64,000 bases of DNA from Rhodothermales bacterium. Lineage in GTDB: Bacteria > Bacteroidota > Rhodothermia > Rhodothermales > VXPQ01. Within the stretch, counting starts at the first letter, position 1; each line of letters begins with the position of its first letter. A program made the translations under genes and the position numbers. The notes below the pieces were generated by a model. That model did no database searches, was not told the DNA's origin, and was given only the letters and a program-made list of their open reading frames with translations. Shown here piece by piece: positions 43,778 through 51,597 of this stretch. The stretch spans positions 102,193 to 166,192 of the forward strand of contig JAJECT010000024.1 in the NCBI GenBank assembly GCA_022821845.1, in the 5' to 3' direction.

Positions 43778-45667
43778 ATGCAGATACTATACGGCAAGCA
43801 ATACCATCGCAAGGCCACAAACCCCATCGCACAGGGATTCCAACCACAAGACAGCCAAGGATGCGTTAAGGCGGTCAAAACATTTCTCGAAAATCCACAA
43901 AACAAAGGTCTCAACTGCGAGCGTCTCGGTTCTGGAGTAAATCAGAATCATTATTCCATTAGAGCGTCAAAGGAGTTACGTGTGATTTTGGCTTTGGAGC
44001 CGAATCACACCAGCCCGCGTCGAGTCGGACTCATCAATATGGGCCACCATGATGATATGTATGATTGGTCAAAAAGGCGAGGTTACTACACCGATCTGGA
44101 AGAATATGGATTAGTCGCAGTTCACCCGCAGGTAACGCCGCTCGAAAATGCAGCGCTTCCCCCTAAAGGCTTTGCGGAGTGGATGCTGTATCTACCGAAA
44201 CAGCAGAGAGCCCTTGTGAATCGATACTATGAAGCTGGCGTAGCCAGAATTCGAGGCGCGGCGGGCACGGGCAAGTCAGTTGTAGCACTACACCGTGCGG
44301 TCGTCTTGGGACGTCGCTATCCCGACGAGAAAATTTTGGTCACGACCTTCAGCCGGTCGCTATGTGAACACATGAGTAAAATCTTCCACAGGATGCCCAA
44401 TTCACCGTCGAATGTTTGCTTCGTTAATATTGATAGCATTGCCCCTGAATTCGATAAGCGCAGTCTCAAATTAAAGGCTGTCAAAGACGCATTCGAAGAA
44501 GCCTACCGAAGCACAATCAAACCGGAGGACATGGCAAGATTAGACCGCGAGTACATGCGAGAAGAGGTCAGTCGCATCATCAAGGGGAGAGACGCGAGCG
44601 AGGAAGAATATCTCGACACTGGTCGCTTCGAGCGGATAGGTCGCGGACGCAAAAAAAGTTTCAAGAAGGCTGAGCGTAAAATTGCTTGGAACCTGCGCAA
44701 AGCTTGGGATCGGGAAATGGAATTGCGAGAAACTATCGACTTCCCTGACCGCCTCATTGAAGCGCGCAACCAAGCCCGCAAACTTTCAAGCCCCCGATAC
44801 CGTGCCGCGGTGATAGACGAAGCACAGGATATGACACAGGTGGGTATCGAATTCGTGCTGGCGCTGATTCAGGGACAGCCACAATCAAAATTACAGACGG
44901 ACAGCATCCTAATTTTGGATGACGCGGCTCAACGTATTTATCCCGGCGGCTGGAAGCCCGATTGGGTTAATTTCAAATTCACCAGCGAGAATACTGATGT
45001 TCTAAGGGTCAATTTCCGCAACACATGTCGGATATTTCAGGTTGCACGGAAGGTGCGTGGCGAAAAGATTGTCGGCAAGATCACCAATGATGATGGCACC
45101 GTTGCCGATTTAAAATTTGAGCGAGATGAGGGCAACCGTCCGGTAATGGCCGTTGTGCCAAGCAAGGAATCGCGGGTAATTCTGGAATTAATCGAAAACC
45201 TGGTCAACAACGAGAGAATCGCATACAATGAAATCGGAGTATTGGTCATGCGACCACATGACGCACACAGCCTCGTTCAACTTTTCGAAAAACGAAATAT
45301 CCCATGCTTCAACCTTGAAGGACTTACGAAACGTACGAAACGAGCAGCCGTCGACGGCATTCGCATAGGCACGTTCGACCGGGCCAAGGGGATGGAGTTT
45401 CGAGCTGTGCTCATTGCACGGCTGGGCAAGTCGCGATTCCCGCTTGATGGAAAACACCGCGAAATGGAGCAGCTAAACCAAGCCGAGTCTGGAGAAGAAG
45501 AAAGAGAGAGAGACGATGAGCAACGCCAATTGAACCTTGACCGTCTCTATGTGGCAATGACGCGAGCCCGCGAACGCCTATACCTAATCGCAGACGAACA
45601 ACCATGCGAGGAAATCGAAAGTGTCCGAAATCGATTCTTCAAAGAATATCGCCCGGGTGAACTATAG
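43778..45667 (+). CDS. UvrD/Rep-like SF1 helicase with N-terminal RelE-like toxin domain
   Basis: 629 residues from the ATG at 43778, preceded by TGAGGAA. Residues 1-110 resemble a RelE/HigB mRNA-interferase fold: AVKTFLENPQNKGLNCERL, then HYSIRASKELRVILAL and a conserved INMGHHDDMYDWSKRRGYY end. The rest is an SF1A helicase: Q motif LPKQQRALV, Walker A GAAGTGKSVVALHRAV, motif II VIDEAQDM, motif III region LDDAAQRIYPGG, and motif VI VAMTRARERLYLI. RelE-like folds fused to UvrD-type helicases recur in bacteria, but their role is not established; RNA/DNA hybrid or phage-nucleic-acid processing has been suggested by analogy only. Whether the interferase site is active cannot be seen. Confidence 0.85.
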   Translation: MQILYGKQYHRKATNPIAQGFQPQDSQGCVKAVKTFLENPQNKGLNCERLGSGVNQNHYSIRASKELRVILALEPNHTSPRRVGLINMGHHDDMYDWSKRRGYYTDLEEYGLVAVHPQVTPLENAALPPKGFAEWMLYLPKQQRALVNRYYEAGVARIRGAAGTGKSVVALHRAVVLGRRYPDEKILVTTFSRSLCEHMSKIFHRMPNSPSNVCFVNIDSIAPEFDKRSLKLKAVKDAFEEAYRSTIKPEDMARLDREYMREEVSRIIKGRDASEEEYLDTGRFERIGRGRKKSFKKAERKIAWNLRKAWDREMELRETIDFPDRLIEARNQARKLSSPRYRAAVIDEAQDMTQVGIEFVLALIQGQPQSKLQTDSILILDDAAQRIYPGGWKPDWVNFKFTSENTDVLRVNFRNTCRIFQVARKVRGEKIVGKITNDDGTVADLKFERDEGNRPVMAVVPSKESRVILELIENLVNNERIAYNEIGVLVMRPHDAHSLVQLFEKRNIPCFNLEGLTKRTKRAAVDGIRIGTFDRAKGMEFRAVLIARLGKSRFPLDGKHREMEQLNQAESGEEERERDDEQRQLNLDRLYVAMTRARERLYLIADEQPCEEIESVRNRFFKEYRPGEL

Positions 45668-45698
45668 CAGGCTATGCCGCCTAACAACATGTAAAGCG

Positions 45699-45860
45699 GT
45701 TCACCAGAGCCATTTCCTCCACAGCGCCGTAGTTCGTATTCAGCAGATGCGGCAAGACAGAACAAGGCTCAAGCCTTGCCTCCTCTCACGGGACAGAAGC
45801 AAATCTATGCCCGGCGAAGTCTCCTCAAAGACGAGGTGATCATGGAAGCGAGCGCAATGG
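45699..45860 (-). pseudogene. Remnant of a RecB-like/Upf1-like nuclease-helicase gene C-terminus
   Basis: This 160-bp stretch aligns by eye with the C-terminal coding part of the nuclease-helicase gene at 53943-54133: both contain GGGACAGAAG, GCGAAGTCTCCTC and GACGAGGTG-TCATGGAA-CGAGCGCAATGG in the same order, with some tens of bases deleted here. The reading frame is broken. It is a second, decayed homologue rather than part of the UvrD gene before it. Confidence 0.7.
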
Positions 45861-45928
45861 AAGACGGATGCCAAGGCAAGAAAGCGTAGCGATGCCTGCA
45901 TCCAGAAAAAATGCCCGCGGTTGCGGAT

Positions 45929-46102
45929 TTAGTCTTTGGGCTTCCTGAGAATCTCTCTCAACAATCCAATTAAAACAACAATTCCATCGTCAACCGTACC
46001 GACCGCAGGAACAACGTCAGGCACGACATCAACAGGGGAAACAACATATGCGATTACGACAAGGGCAATCGCTATCGAGGTAAGATAATCTTTAAATTTC
46101 AT
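45929..46102 (-). CDS. Mini YkvA-type (DUF1232) membrane protein
   Basis: 57 residues from the start at 46102 (MKFKDYLTSIAIALV). The core SPVDVVPDVVPAVGTVDDGIVVL is the DUF1232 signature (SP-D-IPD-IP--G--DD), preceded by one membrane segment. Normal members are about 100-130 residues, so this is a short version. It is the gene served by module C. Function unknown. Confidence 0.7.
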   Translation of the reverse strand: MKFKDYLTSIAIALVVIAYVVSPVDVVPDVVPAVGTVDDGIVVLIGLLREILRKPKD

Positions 46103-46133
46103 CTTCGGGCGGTAGATGGTTCGCGAGGAGGAA

Positions 46134-46249
46134 TGATCCCAAAAACTGGACAATTTTTGGGATCATTTTAAGTGCAGGGTTGCGGTGGGCTACACTGTCT
46201 TGTAGAACAACTTCCTTGGTAATATACATCAACGGAGGCAGATTGTCAA
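46134..46249 (-). promoter_or_regulatory. Promoter-leader module, copy C
   Basis: Minus strand: TTGACA (46249-46244), 17 bases, TATATT (46226-46221). First hairpin CTACA/TGTAG at 46190-46194 and 46201-46205. CACTTAAAA box at 46174-46166, 47 bases after the -10. Second hairpin is a perfect 12-bp stem TGATCCCAAAAA / TTTTTGGGATCA (46134-46145, 46154-46165) with an 8-base loop containing TGTCCA. It reads into the YkvA-type gene at 46102. Its -35 lies on the edge of an IS256-type transposase tail. Confidence 0.75.
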
Positions 46250-46409
46250 GGACAAAAACGCTTTGCCCAACGACAAGGCCATCTTCAAATTGCTGTGGCT
46301 TGCGCGAAACAAGGCATCGGAGAAATGGACACGGCTCATCAACAACTGGAAGAACACGCTCAATCAATTCGTCATACTTTACGGCAATAGAATACCCGAT
46401 GAAACTTAA
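46239..46409 (+). pseudogene. C-terminal tail of an IS256-family transposase
   Basis: 57 codons ending TAA at 46407-46409. The translation contains VKDKNALPNDKAIFKLLWLA and KWTRLINNWKNTLNQF, which match the end of IS256/mutator transposases (ND-A-FKLLYLA ... KW-----NW---LNQF). Everything upstream of the tail is missing and is replaced by module C, so the element was cut here. Confidence 0.75.
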
Positions 46410-46433
46410 CTTTGTGTATATTTTTTAAATTTA

Positions 46434-47012
46434 TCAAATCCAGAACCGTTCATTCTTCCAGAGAGGCACAGAATCACCGGGAGAACGTTTGAGGCGAGTG
46501 CGCAAATCTTCACGGATCAGATTAATAACACCTTGATAATCCTTGGTGTTGAATTGCTGCCATGAGGGATACTGAGTGCCTGGAAGGGAAGACCAGAAAT
46601 CTTTATTTTTAATTTTATTTTTCATTTTTTTCAAAACCTTGCGATCAATTGGAGGATGGACAGCATACCATTTTGCCTTAATGTTATTAGGGCAGGTTTC
46701 AATATCTGGAGGCATAAAAGTCTTAATGAATACGTTAATCAGCTTGGCGGCTATACCATGTGAAATGTCTTGCTTTACTCCGCAACTTGTTGCGTTTTTA
46801 CAAATTTTTTCACACCATTCTCGATGCTTTTCATCAAAATCTTCTGGAGCGGGAAGCCATTTAGCACCGTCCTTGACCAAATCGTAAAGTCCGATTTTCT
46901 TTAACATGCATTCGGCCTCTTTGGGCCCAAGTCCTGTGACAAAGAGAACCGCTCTGCTGGCAGCCCACGCTGCAAACCTGAACCGGTGTTCTTCATAGGT
47001 ATATTCAGTCAT
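46434..47012 (-). CDS. Unknown protein encoded with the GmrSD-type restriction gene
   Basis: 192 residues, no signal or membrane segment. A helical first half (RFRFAAWAASRAVLFVTGLGPKEAE) has a GLGPKEA turn like a helix-hairpin-helix, then five Cys in the middle, then a lysine-rich block (RKVLKKMKNKIKNKDF) and a basic C-terminus. I do not recognise a family. It starts 30 bases after the GmrSD-type gene on the same strand, so the two form an operon and may act together, the protein perhaps being a DNA-binding or immunity partner. Confidence 0.75.
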   Translation of the reverse strand: MTEYTYEEHRFRFAAWAASRAVLFVTGLGPKEAECMLKKIGLYDLVKDGAKWLPAPEDFDEKHREWCEKICKNATSCGVKQDISHGIAAKLINVFIKTFMPPDIETCPNNIKAKWYAVHPPIDRKVLKKMKNKIKNKDFWSSLPGTQYPSWQQFNTKDYQGVINLIREDLRTRLKRSPGDSVPLWKNERFWI

Positions 47013-47042
47013 TTTGGATCGCGTTTTTTGTTCTCAGATATG

Positions 47043-49001
47043 CTACACACCCTGCCCCTGAAGCAGAAATTCGCCCTCTACATATCGCCTGAAGTCCGTG
47101 GGCGTTGTGAAGCATCGGTAGCCGGCGCCGCTGGCGAGGGCGATCACATCGCTGCTTTCGTTGAGCAGGACCGCCACGGGTTGACTCAGACCAGGCTGGA
47201 TCCCCTCCGGCCATGCAAGATCGAACACAGCCTTTTGTTCGCCCGTCTCCTCGTCGGCGAAGGCATAAGCCAGTTGGCCTTGGGGAAGACCTTGCTCCTC
47301 AATCCATGTGTTGAGCGCCTCAAGTTCTTGTTCTTCCTCCTCGCTGCTGATGCTGCCAATAACTTCGGGCGAAGCAACGCTTGGGGGTTCCTCGACCGAT
47401 GCCGACAGGCGGTGAAGCCATTGGGTGTCGCCGTGAAGCAGCTCCGCAAGCCTTGCATTGGTCTCTTCCGCAAGCAAGACTCTCCTGGCCTCAAGAAAAT
47501 CCCTATAATTCTCGATGCGCCAAAGTTCCGGGTCCATTGGAATCCATTGCGATTGCAAGGCACCCTCGTGTTTTTCTTCGATTTCGGGAAAATATTCCTC
47601 TGGCAGACGGTTGCTGATAGAAAGGTTGGTGTCCTTGGTCAGAAAACAGAAATTGCCCAGGGCATTGACTTCGGATCGGTTGTAGCCACGGGAATAGAGT
47701 TGCGATTTGGGAAAAATGTGATGAGCCTCCAGCTTGTTCATATGGCCCAGCAAGACCTTCTTGAGCGGCAAACCAGTACCCCAATCCTTGGCCTCACCCA
47801 TGCGGGTAAGCATATAGAGCACAGGGTAGAACCGAGCCCCCAGGCTCCATGCATCAAAGTATCCAGATTCGACCCGAAGTCCTCCATAGCCAAGGCGCAA
47901 GTGTTCAATTATCCGATCCAGACCTCCTTCCATTTCCTCAATGAGCGCAAGGTCCTGATCGATCTTGGTTTCTGTCGAGCCCGAGAATCGACCCCGCATA
48001 CCTGCCTGAAAGTACCAGAACAGTAATTTGTCTCGTTCGCGTTCGTCCAACGGCCCATTTCGCTGGTCAAGGTAACGAGCCATCACCGGGATGGCGAAGC
48101 GGCCAAACAGTACCCGGTCATGATCGAGACCCAAACGTCCGCCAATCATATTCAGGGCGGTATTGACCGCTTTAATTGCCCGTTTCAAGCCTTCCTGAAT
48201 TTCCTCGGCGCTCTTTTCATGCAGATAACTGAATTTGGCCTCGCCCGTCAGGACCGTGTTCACCGAACGTAATAACCAATCCAGATTGAAGTTGTAGCCT
48301 TGCTTCTGCCAAATCCCAAGCTGCGCTTTCATCTGACTCCGGCCCTCCGGCCAATCGGCGCATATCTTGGCCAGCGCCAAGTCCCCCTTAGATAACTTGG
48401 TCCCTCCGCTATTGACGCGATTGAAGATATCGACGACGATGTCCAGCGACTTGTCCGTTCCGGTCACCTCATCGACATGCAACTCTATCTCTTTGATTTC
48501 TATTAGCTTGGAGAGACGACTTATGAGATCGCCTATCTTGGTTTTATCCTCTGAAACAGCCAATAGCGGGTCAATAAAATCCCCTGTACCTTTTTGCATC
48601 AATTCCGACACGTCGATCCACAAGGGATCGCCTTGCATTCTCTTGGGCTGATAAAAAGAAAATGTCTCCTCGCCCACATGGAAATAAAGCCCATTGAAAG
48701 CCTGTGGGTTACCGTCGAAAAATTCCGGTGGACAGCCCCTTGCAACGCCATACAAAGACGTTATGCGCTGTTGTCCGTCGAGAAGCAACTTGACCACCCC
48801 GGCAGCTAACCGCCCTCCGCCACGGTAGCCGGCCTCATCGGATTGCGTTGCCCAAACCAGTAAACCGCCTACGGGATGACGCCGGTATAGGGAGTCGAAC
48901 AGTTCGCGCACCTGCTTCCGGCTCCAGACATACCCCCGCTGAAATTCAGGCAGGGCCATATGTCCGCTGTCGATGTAATCAAGTATCGTCGAAATCTTCA
49001 T
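47043..49001 (-). CDS. GmrSD-type (DUF262 + HNH) restriction protein
   Basis: 652 residues. The N-terminal DUF262 domain has PEFQRGYVWSRKQVRELFDSL and LLLDGQQRITSLYGV (the DGQQR nucleotide-binding motif). The C-terminal part carries an HNH-like nuclease: LEAHHIFPKSQL followed by EVNALGNFCFLT and N-SISNRLPEEYF. Single-chain GmrSD/BrxU relatives bind a nucleotide through DUF262 and cut modified phage DNA. About 150 residues beyond the HNH block are acidic and variable. The unknown 192-residue gene follows in the same operon. It starts close to a TTATCCGTATAATC region. Confidence 0.9.
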   Translation of the reverse strand: MKISTILDYIDSGHMALPEFQRGYVWSRKQVRELFDSLYRRHPVGGLLVWATQSDEAGYRGGGRLAAGVVKLLLDGQQRITSLYGVARGCPPEFFDGNPQAFNGLYFHVGEETFSFYQPKRMQGDPLWIDVSELMQKGTGDFIDPLLAVSEDKTKIGDLISRLSKLIEIKEIELHVDEVTGTDKSLDIVVDIFNRVNSGGTKLSKGDLALAKICADWPEGRSQMKAQLGIWQKQGYNFNLDWLLRSVNTVLTGEAKFSYLHEKSAEEIQEGLKRAIKAVNTALNMIGGRLGLDHDRVLFGRFAIPVMARYLDQRNGPLDERERDKLLFWYFQAGMRGRFSGSTETKIDQDLALIEEMEGGLDRIIEHLRLGYGGLRVESGYFDAWSLGARFYPVLYMLTRMGEAKDWGTGLPLKKVLLGHMNKLEAHHIFPKSQLYSRGYNRSEVNALGNFCFLTKDTNLSISNRLPEEYFPEIEEKHEGALQSQWIPMDPELWRIENYRDFLEARRVLLAEETNARLAELLHGDTQWLHRLSASVEEPPSVASPEVIGSISSEEEEQELEALNTWIEEQGLPQGQLAYAFADEETGEQKAVFDLAWPEGIQPGLSQPVAVLLNESSDVIALASGAGYRCFTTPTDFRRYVEGEFLLQGQGV

Positions 49002-49128
49002 CCAATCCAGGGCGTTTTCAAAAAAGCGTATAGATGGTTCGATTATCCGTATAATCCCGAAATTTACGCTGATGAGTAAAATTACTCAATGGCGTAATGT
49101 GCGAGATTCCCACCGACCGCATGCCCCC

Positions 49129-49554
49129 CTACTCCATCCGTATAGCAATAGCATCCGCATAGATGGCGGACCCCGATTCCAAACCCACCACGGCCGGGTC
49201 TACTACCATCCGCACCGTTTCGGCATCGTTAACCACCCACACGCCATCGCCCATATCCTTCACCCCGGCCACGAGAATGCCGTTGGCCCCCAAAGCGCCT
49301 GCCCTGTCGCGTAGCATGGCGACCAATTTACCCGGATTCCTGCGAGCAGCCTCTTTCAGGTCCAGACCGCGGTGAAGCAACGCAATGCGCGTATGTTCCG
49401 GCAATTCGTCTTCTTCAGTAAACACCTGCACCTCGGATTCCGGCACTGGAGGATGGCCATAGCCAGGCCCAATCAGCGTATAATTTACGGTGGTGCAGCC
49501 GGAGGCCAGCACAGTGAGCAGCAAAAACAGGGAAATGCTTGCGCAGACTTTCAT
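49129..49554 (-). CDS. Small lipoprotein
   Basis: 141 residues. A lipobox signal (LLLTVLASGCTTVNYT) places Cys20 as the lipidated residue. The mature domain begins PVPESEVQVFTEEDELPEH and ends with a strand-rich region (GANGILVAGVKDMGDGVWVV), similar in plan to YbjQ/'UPF0145'-like or SHOCT-neighbour lipoproteins whose core 'ALGANGIL' recurs. Function unknown. It is the gene read from module D. Confidence 0.75.
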   Translation of the reverse strand: MKVCASISLFLLLTVLASGCTTVNYTLIGPGYGHPPVPESEVQVFTEEDELPEHTRIALLHRGLDLKEAARRNPGKLVAMLRDRAGALGANGILVAGVKDMGDGVWVVNDAETVRMVVDPAVVGLESGSAIYADAIAIRME

Positions 49555-49569
49555 GTCGTTTTACCGGAA

Positions 49570-49686
49570 GCACTCCAAAAATTGGACAGTTTTCGGATCC
49601 ATTTTAGGTGAAGGCTTGAGACGGATTGGCCGCCTTTGGCAGCGGATTTCGTCTATAGTATACATCGGCGGGCGTCAGGTTGTCAA
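49570..49686 (-). promoter_or_regulatory. Promoter-leader module, copy D
   Basis: Minus strand: TTGACA (49686-49681), 18 bases, TATACT (49662-49657). First hairpin CCGC/GCGG at 49630-49633 and 49642-49645. Box CACCTAAAA at 49610-49602, 47 bases after the -10. Second hairpin TCCGAAAA / TTTTTGGA around TGTCCA (49588-49583). It reads into the lipoprotein gene at 49554, and with copy F it flanks the IS256 remnant. Confidence 0.75.
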
Positions 49687-49689
49687 GGC

Positions 49690-49866
49690 TGGCGCGGGTG
49701 TTCTTCGTTGAAGCAGCGGACGCAGGCGGCGATGCGCTCTTTCGCCTTAGCGGCCTCGTGCGCATGCCGGTGCGCTCCTTCCTGCGAGGCTCCGCCGGAA
49801 GCGCTCCTCGTACGCGCTGTCCAGCCAAGCCGAATCAACGTTAATCTGTATACAGCGCGTGCGCGG
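49690..49866. other. Spacer between module D and the IS256 remnant
   Basis: No intact gene is seen. A short minus-strand stretch reads INVDSAWLDSAYEERFRRSL before a stop and could be the tail of another broken gene, but I cannot name it. Confidence 0.4.
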
Positions 49867-50420
49867 TTAAGGTCCACCGGCATTCCGTTGCGGCAGCGTA
49901 TGAACGCACGCCTCGGGGAACGTCGCCTCCACCGCCTCCGGGAGGCCCTTGAGACCGTCCACGCACACGATAAAGCAATCCTCCATCCCGCGAGCCTGCA
50001 ATTCGCTGAAAATGTTGAGCCACGAGATCGCCCCCTCCGTCGGAGCCATCCACAGGCCGAGGACCTGCTTCTCTCCCTCGAGGTCTATCGCAAGGCCCAC
50101 GAAGACCGCCCGCGTCTTCACCGTGCCCTCCTTGCGAGACTTCACGAAGAGCGCGTCGAAATACGCTATCGCGTAGACTTTGTCGAGCGGACGGGACTGC
50201 CAGGCGAGCACGTCTTCAAGGACACTCGCCGTTACGTCCGAGACGAGAGAGGACGAAACGTCGGCTCCGTAGAGTTCCTTGATCGTCTCCTGAATCGAAC
50301 GCGTGCTCTGGCCCCGGGCGTACAGGTGGATGATCGCTTCGTCGAGGCCGCCCATGCGCCGTTGACGCTTCTTCACTATCTGCGGCTCGAAGGTGCCTTT
50401 GCGGTCCCGGGGCACCTCCA
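49867..50420 (-). pseudogene. IS256-family transposase fragment
   Basis: The recognisable part runs from FDLEVPRDRKGTFEPQIVKKRQ through GLDEAIIHLYARGQSTRSI, then YFDALFVKSRKEGTVK, and ends at CVDGLKGLPEAVEATFPEA, the central part of mutator-type transposases including the first two catalytic Asp (YFDALF and VCVDGLKG). The N-terminal ~60 residues and the whole C-terminal third are lost. The open frame extends to 50565, but that part coincides with module F. It cannot be active. Confidence 0.85.
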
Positions 50421-50481
50421 GATCGAACAAACCCGTCTCGGTCTCGACGCGCTCGCCAAACGAGAAATTTCCACCAAGCAC

Positions 50482-50612
50482 TTGACAATTTGGCCCGAGC
50501 GGCGTATCATGTAAAACGAGCATCGCCGACGAAGACGGCGCAATCCACCGCAAACCTACACTCAAAAAGGCTCCCGAAGGCTACTCAGTTTGGGGGACCA
50601 TTTTCCGCATCC
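50482..50612 (+). promoter_or_regulatory. Promoter-leader module, copy F
   Basis: TTGACA (50482-50487), 17 bases, TATCAT (50505-50510). First hairpin CGCCG/CGGCG at 50524-50528 and 50536-50540. Box CACTCAAAA at 50559-50567, 49 bases after the -10. Second hairpin GG-TCCC-GAA / TTT-GGGGGACC (50569-50599), with altered loop. It reads into the EcsC-family gene at 50625. Confidence 0.7.
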
Positions 50613-50624
50613 AAGTAAAATATT

Positions 50625-51347
50625 ATGACAGAAAAAAACTCTTCAAAAGGAGATAAAATAATATCGCTTGCATTAGCAGTTCCTGGTGCACGAGTTAATC
50701 GTGAAGATTTTCTTCGTACCCAGCTTAATAGTTATTGTGATGAGGAACAGATAGAAAAAGCAATAGAAAGTAGACCAGCAAAAACAAATATATCATTGGA
50801 TACAATTGACAAAATTGCAAATTCCTGTATCAAATCACAAACACTAAAAGCATCTGCGATTTCATTTTTTACTGGTATACCTGGTGGTTGGGCTACGTTA
50901 GGTACGGTTCCTGTTGATTTGGCTCAATTTTATTATAACGCTATCATTTTAGCTCAAAAATTGGCCTATTTATATGGTTGGCCTAATATCTCAGAAAACG
51001 AAATCGATGAAGAGACTAAAATGAAAATTACTCTATTAATTGGTGTCATGCTAGGAGTTAGTGAAGCTGCAAAAGGTATCAACAAATTGGCACAACAATT
51101 GGCAAAAGAAACTGCAAAGAGCTTGCAAAAACAGGCACTAAACAAAAAAGCATTTTACCCGATAGTAAAGAAAATTTTCAAGTTCATTGGTGTTCGCATT
51201 ACTAAGGCTAGTTTTGCTCGTGGATTGACGAAAATTATCCCGATAATTGGTGGCGTTACTTCGGGTCTCTTGACGATGGCTATGATGCGGCCAATGGCCA
51301 GGCGCTTACAGGACCATCTCAAGACCACGAAATTTGCTCAGCCATAA
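50625..51347 (+). CDS. EcsC-family protein
   Basis: 240 residues from an AT-rich, foreign-looking gene. The EcsC-like core is visible: SFFTGIPGGWATLGTVPVDL followed by AQFYYNAIILAQKLAYLYGWP, then a hydrophobic helix (KITLLIGVMLGVSEAAKGI), a basic segment and a second hydrophobic region (IIPIIGGVTSGLLTMAMMRPMA). EcsC-type proteins are membrane-associated and of unknown function, and are often seen in accessory islands. It is read from module F. No clear Shine-Dalgarno precedes the ATG. Confidence 0.8.
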   Translation: MTEKNSSKGDKIISLALAVPGARVNREDFLRTQLNSYCDEEQIEKAIESRPAKTNISLDTIDKIANSCIKSQTLKASAISFFTGIPGGWATLGTVPVDLAQFYYNAIILAQKLAYLYGWPNISENEIDEETKMKITLLIGVMLGVSEAAKGINKLAQQLAKETAKSLQKQALNKKAFYPIVKKIFKFIGVRITKASFARGLTKIIPIIGGVTSGLLTMAMMRPMARRLQDHLKTTKFAQP

Positions 51348-51409
51348 TTCCCGGCGTATTCCACCTGAGAATCGCTGCGGAATAGTGATTCGATCCCACA
51401 AAACGTCCA

Positions 51410-51455
51410 ACTTAAAAAATTAGGCTTCGATTTTTCGAACCTAATTTTTTTAAGG
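51410..51455. repeat. Two-box CCTTAA...TTAGG element, copy 2 (hairpin)
   Basis: CTTAAAAAATTAGG (51411-51424) and CCTAATTTTTTTAAGG (51440-51455), starts 30 bp apart with the boxes in inverted order, so they pair into a long hairpin with inner TCGA/TCGA. It lies 63 bases after the EcsC-family stop and can act as a terminator in either direction. Confidence 0.75.
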
Positions 51456-51597
51456 CTGGCTTTGTTTTGACCGTATCATATTTTGCCGCAAAGCCAGCCA
51501 AATACAGCATCGTCTATAACGAATTCGCCAAAACAACCACGAGGCTACGTTGCCGGTTGCCTTGAAACCGGAACACCCAAAGCACCAGAAAACCCTT

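Noticed and set aside
51391..51412. GATCCCACAAAACGTCCAACTT as a further copy of the leader module
   Set aside because: It resembles the TGTCCA hairpin but has no promoter, CACTTAAAA box or downstream gene start at the expected distances.
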